A stretch of DNA of 52,125 bases, from the NCBI GenBank assembly GCA_029263195.1, contig JAJCXX010000068.1:104939-157063 (forward strand), in the 5' to 3' direction. The notes beneath the pieces are model-generated. The model was not told where the DNA came from. It worked only from the letters and a program-made list of their open reading frames with translations, and searched no databases. Positions 43,952 to 50,106 of the stretch are shown piece after piece. Position numbers and translations under genes: made by a program. How positions within the stretch are numbered: the first letter of the stretch is position 1; each line of letters opens with the position of its first letter. The DNA comes from Acidimicrobiales bacterium (GTDB lineage: Bacteria; Actinomycetota; Acidimicrobiia; Acidimicrobiales; Aldehydirespiratoraceae).

Positions 43952-44791
43952 TCAGGCGGCGTCGACCGAGTCGGCGATCGAGGCGGCCTGTTCACGCACT
44001 GAGTTGATGGCTCGCTTCACCAGACGGCGGGCGGCTTCGGCAGTGACGCCGAGGTCCTCGCCGACCTCACGGTACGAACGCTTGCGTCCGTCGCCGATTC
44101 CGAATCGCTGCTCGACGGCGTACTTGGCACGCTCGTCGAGTATGTCGAGAAGACCGGTGACCATCTCTTCTTCGGCCTTGGCCATTACCTCGGTCTCGGG
44201 ACCTGGGTTGGAGTCCGGGAGAAGATCGACGAGTTCGTTGGAGTCGTCGTCGCCGATGGTGCGATCGAGGCTGGTAGGGGTGGTGAGACGATGCAGGCGG
44301 GCATGCTCGTCGTCGAGCTCGTCGCCGTCGCCGCTCACTGCACGAAGCGCAGCACGAAGGCTGGCGGAGCGATCGCCGGGAAGGCGCACGAGGCTGGCCT
44401 TCTGGTCGAGGGCCCGGCCGATGGCCTGGCGGATCCAGAAGGTGGCGTAGGTGGAGAACTTGAAGCCCTTGCGCCAGTCGAACTTGTCGACGGCGTGCTC
44501 GAGTCCGAGGTTGCCTTCCTGGATGAGGTCGAGAAGCTCCATGCCGGGAGGCAGGGGGTAGCGCCGGGCGACGCTGACCACGAGGCGAAGGTTGGCTCGA
44601 ATGAACCGGTCCTTGGCGGCCTCGGCCTTGCGGATGTCGCGGTCGAGCTCACGACCGGTTTCTCCGGCATCTTTGCGTGCTCGGGCTTCGAAGCCCTTTT
44701 CGATGGCCTGAGAGAGCTGACGCTCTTCCTGGGCGTTGAGTAGCGCGACTGCGCCAATCTCGTTCAAATACTGTCCGACTGAATCGCTCAT
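43952..44791 (-). CDS. Sigma-70 family RNA polymerase sigma factor, group 2/3-like
   Basis: A 279-aa sigma factor. Region 1.2 is DSVGQYLNEIGAVALLNAQEE. Region 2 contains RFIRANLRLVVSVARRY and DLIQEGNLGLEHAVDKFDWR, then FSTYATFWIRQAIGRALD. Region 4 has ERFGIG-type and SYREVGEDLGVTAEAARRL helix-turn-helix segments. Region 3 is short and lacks the usual primary-sigma RLPVH block (VRLPGDRS instead). So this looks like an alternative housekeeping-like factor rather than the principal sigma. ATG 44791 is chosen from region 1.2; the frame remains open 56 codons upstream without similarity. Confidence 0.9.
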   Translation of the reverse strand: MSDSVGQYLNEIGAVALLNAQEERQLSQAIEKGFEARARKDAGETGRELDRDIRKAEAAKDRFIRANLRLVVSVARRYPLPPGMELLDLIQEGNLGLEHAVDKFDWRKGFKFSTYATFWIRQAIGRALDQKASLVRLPGDRSASLRAALRAVSGDGDELDDEHARLHRLTTPTSLDRTIGDDDSNELVDLLPDSNPGPETEVMAKAEEEMVTGLLDILDERAKYAVEQRFGIGDGRKRSYREVGEDLGVTAEAARRLVKRAINSVREQAASIADSVDAA

Positions 44792-44941
44792 TGCATCTCG
44801 CTCAATGGGCCCTGCTGGCGCGGGTTGCCCATGTTGGTAGTTGTTCGGGGGAAGCGCTGATACCGTGTGTCCGCTCAGGCTTATAAGGGCCGCACTTCGG
44901 TCCAGCTGGTGTATTGAACACCATCTGCACCCAAATGTCCC

Positions 44942-44957
44942 GTCATATTTGTATGAC
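44942..44957. promoter_or_regulatory. Candidate operator: inverted repeat GTCATA-TTTG-TATGAC
   Basis: A perfect 6-bp inverted repeat separated by 4 nt. It is AT-rich in a GC-rich region and located 150 nt upstream of the sigma start codon on the minus strand. This is the size expected for a dimeric repressor or regulator site. No regulator can be named. Confidence 0.45.
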
Positions 44958-45018
44958 ATCTGTCACGTGGTGCTGCTGTTCGTCCCCGATGCGACTCGTT
45001 GATCATTCTCCGGGGTCC

Positions 45019-45024
45019 TAGACT
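45019..45024 (+). promoter_or_regulatory. -10 box TAGACT of nadD
   Basis: TAGACT ends 7 nt before the ATG of a 6-codon mini-ORF (45032-45052). Its stop overlaps the nadD TTG start at 45049. Transcription would begin near 45031, giving at most an 18-nt leader with GGAG at 45040-45043. Confidence 0.5.
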
Positions 45025-45031
45025 GCCGCCG

Positions 45032-45052
45032 ATGACGTTGGAGCGGCATTGA
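45032..45052 (+). other. Six-codon mini-ORF (MTLERH*) overlapping the nadD TTG start
   Basis: ATG 45032 encodes MTLERH and stops with TGA 45050-45052, sharing TTGA with the TTG at 45049. The mini-ORF ATG is 7 nt behind the TAGACT box. It could be translated as a leaderless peptide and couple to nadD, or simply be part of the leader carrying the GGAG SD. Confidence 0.35.
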
Positions 45053-45648
45053 GATCGGGAGTGTTCGGGGGAACCTTCGATCCTCCGCATTTTGGTCATC
45101 TGGCCATAGCACAGGAGGTGAAGCATCGCCTTCAACTCGACCGCGTGCTGTTGGTCGTGGCCAACGATCCTTGGCAGAAATCGGCGTCCTCAGAAGTGAC
45201 GGATTCGGAGATCCGTCTGTCTCTGGTCGAGAGGGCAGTCGCCGGAATCGACGGGCTGATAGTGTCCGACATCGAGATTCGACGAGGCGGTGAGAGCTAC
45301 ATGGCAGATACTCTCTTCGAGCTTCAGGAGGCCGATCCCACAGATGAGTTGTTCTTGGTGGTCGGCTCCGACGCGGCGGGCGGACTCGACACTTGGAAAC
45401 GGTCCGAAGAGGTGATGTCTCTGGCCAGCACCGTCGTGGTCGAACGAGGTGGCAGACATGGCGGCCGTCCACCCACTGGATGGCCCTTTACGGTCGTCGA
45501 TGTGCCGGCGCTCGAAATCTCCTCCAGTGATCTCAGGGCCAGATTTGCGGCTGGTCGCCCGGTTGATGCCCTGGTGCCGGCTGCGGTGATAAGCGAAATC
45601 ACCCGCCAGGGTCTATATGGATCTGGCAAACATGGATCCGGCCGATGA
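45049..45648 (+). CDS. nadD: Nicotinate-nucleotide adenylyltransferase
   Basis: A 199-aa enzyme of NAD synthesis that joins nicotinate mononucleotide with ATP. The nucleotidyltransferase motif GGTFDPPHFGH (about residues 7-17) and the C-terminal EISSSDLRARFAAGRPVDALVP block are diagnostic. The start is TTG 45049, which gives the family's MR.GVFGGTFDP opening. GTG 45061 would remove the first four residues. The order nadD-LytR-like-rsfS is conserved in actinobacteria, and the gene overlaps the next by 4 nt. Confidence 0.94.
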   Translation: MRSGVFGGTFDPPHFGHLAIAQEVKHRLQLDRVLLVVANDPWQKSASSEVTDSEIRLSLVERAVAGIDGLIVSDIEIRRGGESYMADTLFELQEADPTDELFLVVGSDAAGGLDTWKRSEEVMSLASTVVVERGGRHGGRPPTGWPFTVVDVPALEISSSDLRARFAAGRPVDALVPAAVISEITRQGLYGSGKHGSGR

Positions 45649-46898
45649 CCGCGCTCGAGACGCAGATTCGTGAGAAACGGTCACCCCAGGTCCTTCGTCG
45701 TCGGCGCCGGGTTGTGGCCCCGAGAGGCAATGTCTTCTGGCGGTTCATCTTTCCTGTGCTACTAGTCGCGGCGGCCGTTGGCGTCTTCCTGCTGTGGCGT
45801 GTCGGCACCAAGGCAGTGCTCGACTCCACCGATGGTCGAATCCTCGACGTTGTCACCGATCCGGCCCTTCCCGGCTTCGAGGCCTTCGTCGACCCGACGC
45901 CCACGATGTTGGTTGCCCATATCGACGACAGCGGAGCGCTCGTCGGGGTGACGGTGATGGCCCGCACGGCCCTCGACGATGGCGGCGCCCTCGTTGTGCT
46001 CAGCCCCGATCTTCTCATCGACATCGGCACCGACGTGGCATCCGGTCAGACCTCGGTGCTTCTGGGCCAGGCCTACGCCTCCAGCGGTATTGATCAACTT
46101 CGCGCCCTGGTCGAGAGCGAGTTCGGATTCGGATTCACCGAAGTGATCGAGCTCGATACGGGGGCTCTCGGAGGGCTGATGGCTTTGGTCGAGCCGATCC
46201 CATTTGGGCTCTCCGACAACCTCGTTCAAAGAAGTGGCGCCGACGGGGTCGACGTGTGGCTCGAGAGCGGCGTCAAGTCTCTTGATGGCACCATCGCCGC
46301 CGAGGTGTTCGGTTTCAGGAATCCCGGCGAATTCGACGCCAACCGGGTGCAGCGCCAGCTCCTGATGTGGAATTCGTGGTTCGGTGAGATCGCTGAGGCT
46401 GAAGACCTCGACGCTGCGACATTGCCCTTTGAGGTTGGGCTTTCGCCCTATCTGCGCTCGCTGTCTACGGGTGTCTCGAGCATCGAGGCGGTCCCAATGG
46501 ATCCGGTGCAGATGGACCCGGATGCCCTGCCGCTGTATGTCACCGGCGATTTCGGCGACAACTGGATCAGTGCAAAGGCCCTCGAGATGGTTCCGCTTCC
46601 ACTGTCCACGACCGCCATTCACCGTCCGTCGGTTCGACTTCTCGACGGCACCGGAGACCCGGACAATCGTCTGCCGATGCTCAAGGAGTTGGTGGCCGAC
46701 GGTGAGGTGATCACCGTGATCGGGAATGCCTCCGAATTCGGTCTGGCCACCACCACTCTCCAATACCATCGAGCTGAGTTTGAGCAGGAGGCCATGGACA
46801 TCGCTGATTCGATCGGAGCTGATCTTGTGTTCGATGCCACACCCGATCTTCCTTACGACATGACCGTTGTCGTTGGCCTGGATCGGGCGGGTTCATGA
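45645..46898 (+). CDS. LytR/CpsA/Psr-like membrane protein with LytR_C domain, degenerate active site
   Basis: A 417-aa protein. A basic cytoplasmic start with RRRRR and one membrane helix (about 29-50) precede an LCP-like domain (about 80-260; QTSVLLGQAYASSGIDQLRALVE). A LytR_C-type domain follows (about 320-410; RLLDGTGDPDNRLPMLKELV). Where active LCP phosphotransferases have PRD, this reads SPDLLIDI. It lacks the Arg, and the later R.R..D motif is reduced to FRNPGEFDANRVQRQ. It probably binds rather than transfers wall polymers. ATG overlaps nadD (ATGA), and its stop overlaps rsfS. Confidence 0.82.
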   Translation: MTALETQIREKRSPQVLRRRRRVVAPRGNVFWRFIFPVLLVAAAVGVFLLWRVGTKAVLDSTDGRILDVVTDPALPGFEAFVDPTPTMLVAHIDDSGALVGVTVMARTALDDGGALVVLSPDLLIDIGTDVASGQTSVLLGQAYASSGIDQLRALVESEFGFGFTEVIELDTGALGGLMALVEPIPFGLSDNLVQRSGADGVDVWLESGVKSLDGTIAAEVFGFRNPGEFDANRVQRQLLMWNSWFGEIAEAEDLDAATLPFEVGLSPYLRSLSTGVSSIEAVPMDPVQMDPDALPLYVTGDFGDNWISAKALEMVPLPLSTTAIHRPSVRLLDGTGDPDNRLPMLKELVADGEVITVIGNASEFGLATTTLQYHRAEFEQEAMDIADSIGADLVFDATPDLPYDMTVVVGLDRAGS

Positions 46899-47296
46899 CC
46901 GGCCCAGCTGGCTCTCAGGTCGGCTCTCAGACTGGCTCTCGTGAGTCGGGGCATGTCCAGTGGGTGATCACGGCGGCGAGATCGGCCGACGACATGAAGG
47001 GCCTCGACACGATGATCATCGATGTCGGCGATGTGTTGGCGGTCACCGACCATTTCGTGATCAGTTCCGGCACGAACTCCCGTCAGGTGAAAGCGATCGC
47101 AGAGGCGATCGAGGAGGAGATCAAGGTGGCCGGCGGGCCATCTCCCCTGCGGATAGAGGGCGCCGACACCCGTGAGTGGATTCTGCTCGACTACGGCGCG
47201 TTCGTGGTCCACGTGTTCGCTTCCGAACAGCGCGACTTCTATCAACTCGAACGGCTATGGGGCGACCGGCCAAGAGTCGAGTGGAGAGCGGCCTGA
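46895..47296 (+). CDS. rsfS: Ribosomal silencing factor RsfS
   Basis: A 133-aa protein with a short non-conserved start and then the RsfS/Iojap domain: DVGDVLAVTDHFVISSGTN, RQVKAIAEAIEE and REWILLDYGAFVVHVF. It binds L14 on the 50S subunit and blocks subunit joining when nutrients are low. The start overlaps the LytR-like gene by 4 nt. It is the last gene of the nadD operon. Confidence 0.94.
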   Translation: MTGPAGSQVGSQTGSRESGHVQWVITAARSADDMKGLDTMIIDVGDVLAVTDHFVISSGTNSRQVKAIAEAIEEEIKVAGGPSPLRIEGADTREWILLDYGAFVVHVFASEQRDFYQLERLWGDRPRVEWRAA

Positions 47297-47310
47297 TATC
47301 CCCGGTCCCT

Positions 47311-47330
47311 GCAGCTAGTTCTAGCTAGTT
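47311..47330. other. CTAG-rich palindromic stretch between convergent rsfS and acyl-CoA dehydrogenase
   Basis: GCAGCTAGTTCTAGCTAGTT contains the palindrome AGCTAG-TT-CTAGCT. It holds TAG stops on both strands, including that of the minus-strand gene (47325-47327). With only 28 nt between the two genes it may act as a short bidirectional end. Confidence 0.35.
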
Positions 47331-48578
47331 ACCGAAATCCCAGCCGACTTCTTCGCTGGTTCGGGCCAGGATGTTCTTGGCGATCAGGATCTTGTGGACC
47401 TCGTCGGGGCCGTCGGCGAGCCGCAGCGTGCGAGCACCGAGATACATCCCGGCTAGCGGAAGGTCGCCGGTGACGCCCGCGCCTCCCCACACCTGGATGG
47501 CCCGGTCGACCACCCGTTGGTAGGCCGCGGGCACAAATACCTTGATGGCCGAGATGTCGGTGCGGGCATCGGCCCCACTCTCCATCTTCTCGGCGCAGTG
47601 AATGGTCATGAGCCGGGCGGCTTGGATGTCGATGTAGCTGTCGGCGATGAACCCCTGGACGAACTGCTTGGTCTGGAGCAGACCGCCGTGAACTTCGCGG
47701 GTGCGGGCCCGGGCCACCATCAGATCGAAGGCCCGCCACATCTGGCCGATCGAGTTCATGCAGTGGTAGACGCGGCCGGCGCCGAGCCGGTCTTGGGCTG
47801 CCTGATGTCCGCTGCCTCGTCGGCCGAGCTGGTTGTCGACCGGGACTCTCACGTCGTCGTAGATGATTTCGCAGTGATCACTGCGTCGGCCCCAAACATT
47901 GAGCCCCCGAATGATGTTGACGCCGGGGATGTCGGTCGGGACGATGATCTGGGTCATGCGGGTGGTGGAGGCGGTGTCGCCGTCGGGGTCCTCGGTGCGA
48001 CACATGACGATCAGGAAGTCGGCGGCCAGCCCGTTGGACGTGAACCATTTGTGTCCGTTGATGACCCATTCGTCGCCGTCGCGGGTGGCGGTGGTCTTCA
48101 AGGACCTCGGGTCGGAGCCGGCCGAGTCGGGCTCGGTCATCGAGAACCCTGACTCCATCTTCCCTTCGATCAGTGGGATCAGCCACTTCTCTTTCTGCTC
48201 GGGGGTGCCGTACTTGACCAGGATCGACTGGTTTCCCGAATTGGGTGCGACCACGCCGAAGAGGCTTGCGGCACCCATTGCGTAGGCAAGAACCTCGTTC
48301 ATGTAGGCATGCTCGAGGAACGTGAGCCCCACGCCGCCGTATTCCTCGGGCAGGTGCGGTGCCCAGAGACCGGCCTGCTTCACCTTCTCCTTTATGGAGG
48401 CACGTATCCGGCGCGCCTCTTGACGATCGGAGTCGGTGACGGTGCTGCCGTCGATTCTCGACGCCCAGATCATGTTTTCGTTGGGAAGGATCTCGTCGTT
48501 GACGATCTTCGCGGTGAGAGCCCTGATCTCGTTGACACTGTCGGACAGCGCCGGAACTGGTTCGACCTTCATTCGCAT
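47325..48578 (-). CDS. Acyl-CoA dehydrogenase family protein
   Basis: A 417-aa flavin-dependent dehydrogenase with the standard domains. The N-terminal helices contain LPEEYGGVGLTFLEHAYM. The middle beta-domain has FSMTEPDSAGSDPRSL and WVINGHKWFTSNG. The C-terminal helices contain the QVWGGAGVTGD motif and ARTLRLADGPDEVHK. It oxidises acyl-CoA thioesters and passes electrons to ETF; the end resembles ACAD10/11-type enzymes. I start it at ATG 48578 (MRMKVEPV), which has AGGA 8 nt upstream. The frame runs on upstream into the HNH gene without similarity. Confidence 0.92.
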   Translation of the reverse strand: MRMKVEPVPALSDSVNEIRALTAKIVNDEILPNENMIWASRIDGSTVTDSDRQEARRIRASIKEKVKQAGLWAPHLPEEYGGVGLTFLEHAYMNEVLAYAMGAASLFGVVAPNSGNQSILVKYGTPEQKEKWLIPLIEGKMESGFSMTEPDSAGSDPRSLKTTATRDGDEWVINGHKWFTSNGLAADFLIVMCRTEDPDGDTASTTRMTQIIVPTDIPGVNIIRGLNVWGRRSDHCEIIYDDVRVPVDNQLGRRGSGHQAAQDRLGAGRVYHCMNSIGQMWRAFDLMVARARTREVHGGLLQTKQFVQGFIADSYIDIQAARLMTIHCAEKMESGADARTDISAIKVFVPAAYQRVVDRAIQVWGGAGVTGDLPLAGMYLGARTLRLADGPDEVHKILIAKNILARTSEEVGWDFGN

Positions 48579-48703
48579 GGCTGGTTTCCTGTCTCGAGGA
48601 GATGCCGATATGTGACCGCGAATGGTCTCCCACGCGATTGCACAGATCACCAAATCGGTGTCGTCGGTGATCGGTGGCTGCGCAGCGAGGATCGCGTGGG
48701 AAC

Positions 48704-49954
48704 TCAGTGGGGTTCGGCGGTGCCGGGCCCGGCCCTGGGGGTGATCTGCCAGTTTCCCTGGGCGTCGCGGGAGAGGCACATTCCACGATTGTGGAGGTTG
48801 TGGTGGCATTGGCTGCACACCAAGACCAGATTGTCGATATCGGTACGGCCGTTGTCGTGCCAGGGGACCACGTGGTGGGCCTCGCACCGATTTGGGCCGG
48901 CGGTGCATCCAACGCAGCCCTTGTCGCGGGCGACGAGTGATCTCCACTGCACGGTGGTGGCCTGGCGGTGGGTTCGTCCGGTCCAGAGGACCTTCCCCGG
49001 ACCGTCGAACACGACTCCAGTGATCTCGGAATTGCAGGCAAGATGCTCAAGGAGATGCTGAGGCAACGGAGTGCCATCGACCAAGCGTGCACGGCCACTG
49101 GGGTCGTCGATCGTGAGCCTGGAGTGGTCGACAATGACGAGCAGCTGCTGGCGAACGTGAGGTGGCTGGGTGGGCCGTGAGGCAGAGTTGTCGGTGCCGG
49201 TGACCATCGATACGAAGGCATCGGCCATGCGCTGCTGGGGGGTGCGCACTTCATCGGGTGTGGCCATGTCGCGGCCGCCGTCGATGCGCCACAGCCGTTC
49301 GTATTCGGTGTCGAGGCTGGACTTCACCGCAGCGGAGTCGACCGAGTCGAGCCGGGTGAACCAGGCGCCCATGCCGTCGCGGTCGGTCCAGGCCTTCATC
49401 GACCGGTTGCGGCGCTGGTGTTGGTGCTGTTGCGCAATGTCGGTCTCGGTCTGCTGATCGCTCACCCACTGGCGGGCCCGCTTGGCGAATACGTCGGCGG
49501 GCGCCTGAGTGGCTGCTCTGGCCAGGTGCGAATCGACGAGCGAAGCCGACATCTGCTCAGCGGCATCGGCGATGGTGTTGGCGTGTTCGGCGGTGATCTC
49601 GCCAGCCGCCAGCGACGCCGCGGTGGCCGGTAGCTGGGCCATGCGGGCCGCGGTGGCGGACACCCGGGAGGCGGTGCGCTGGGAAACCCGCCCGACGGAA
49701 CGCAATACGCCGGCGGAGTCGAGACCAGAGTCGGCAAGAGCGTCTATTGCGACCACCACCCGATATTCGTAGGCGTCGAGAGCCGCTCGGGCGGAGGCGA
49801 TCGCCTTGACTTCAACTACCAGCCCGCCCCGCGTGAGGTCGACATCGATCCGGTGGTCGAGAACCCGGGGGCGGCGCAGGAGCGGCGGCCGGCTGCAAGC
49901 GACGCTCGACCGCGGAGCTGACCCTCCGGCGTTACATCCCACATCGCTTTGCAT
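48704..49954 (-). CDS. DUF222 and HNH endonuclease domain protein
   Basis: A 416-aa protein. The helical DUF222 domain (about 25-300) contains typical QRTASRVSATAARMAQLP-type and GEITAEHANTIADAA segments. The C-terminal HNH nuclease domain has CVGCTAGPNRCEAHHVVPW, then DNLVLVCSQCHHN. Two CxxC pairs and the His-His make up the metal-bound core. This architecture is typical of the multi-copy 13E12-like families of actinobacteria, possibly mobile. ATG 49954 is a guess: the frame extends to 50056, and GTG 49963 is also possible. Confidence 0.85.
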   Translation of the reverse strand: MQSDVGCNAGGSAPRSSVACSRPPLLRRPRVLDHRIDVDLTRGGLVVEVKAIASARAALDAYEYRVVVAIDALADSGLDSAGVLRSVGRVSQRTASRVSATAARMAQLPATAASLAAGEITAEHANTIADAAEQMSASLVDSHLARAATQAPADVFAKRARQWVSDQQTETDIAQQHQHQRRNRSMKAWTDRDGMGAWFTRLDSVDSAAVKSSLDTEYERLWRIDGGRDMATPDEVRTPQQRMADAFVSMVTGTDNSASRPTQPPHVRQQLLVIVDHSRLTIDDPSGRARLVDGTPLPQHLLEHLACNSEITGVVFDGPGKVLWTGRTHRQATTVQWRSLVARDKGCVGCTAGPNRCEAHHVVPWHDNGRTDIDNLVLVCSQCHHNLHNRGMCLSRDAQGNWQITPRAGPGTAEPH

Positions 49955-50106
49955 GAGCCCCACGCCGGCTCCCTTCTCGGACTTCGAGCGGCTTGGGGAA
50001 CAGTATGAGTAGGGCCTGTGACATTTCCGCCGGCTGGCCCTCTCGGTACTCTCCAAAGCCCGGATTCGGGCGCTAAGTCTCGCCTGGGGGCTGCCGATAG
50101 GCGTAA
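49955..50106. other. Divergent intergenic region between HNH and PAS-GGDEF genes
   Basis: About 152 nt between two divergent starts. A TACTCATACT stretch on the minus strand may be a promoter core for the HNH gene. There is no further supported feature. Confidence 0.35.

Larger units (their letters stand above)
44792..45048. other. Divergent intergenic region between the sigma-70 gene and nadD
   Basis: About 257 nt holding the control regions of both genes. It contains the 16-nt inverted repeat at 44942-44957, a TATAAG-like box on the minus strand near 44883, and the TAGACT box of nadD at 45019. I saw no further gene or RNA. Confidence 0.5.
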
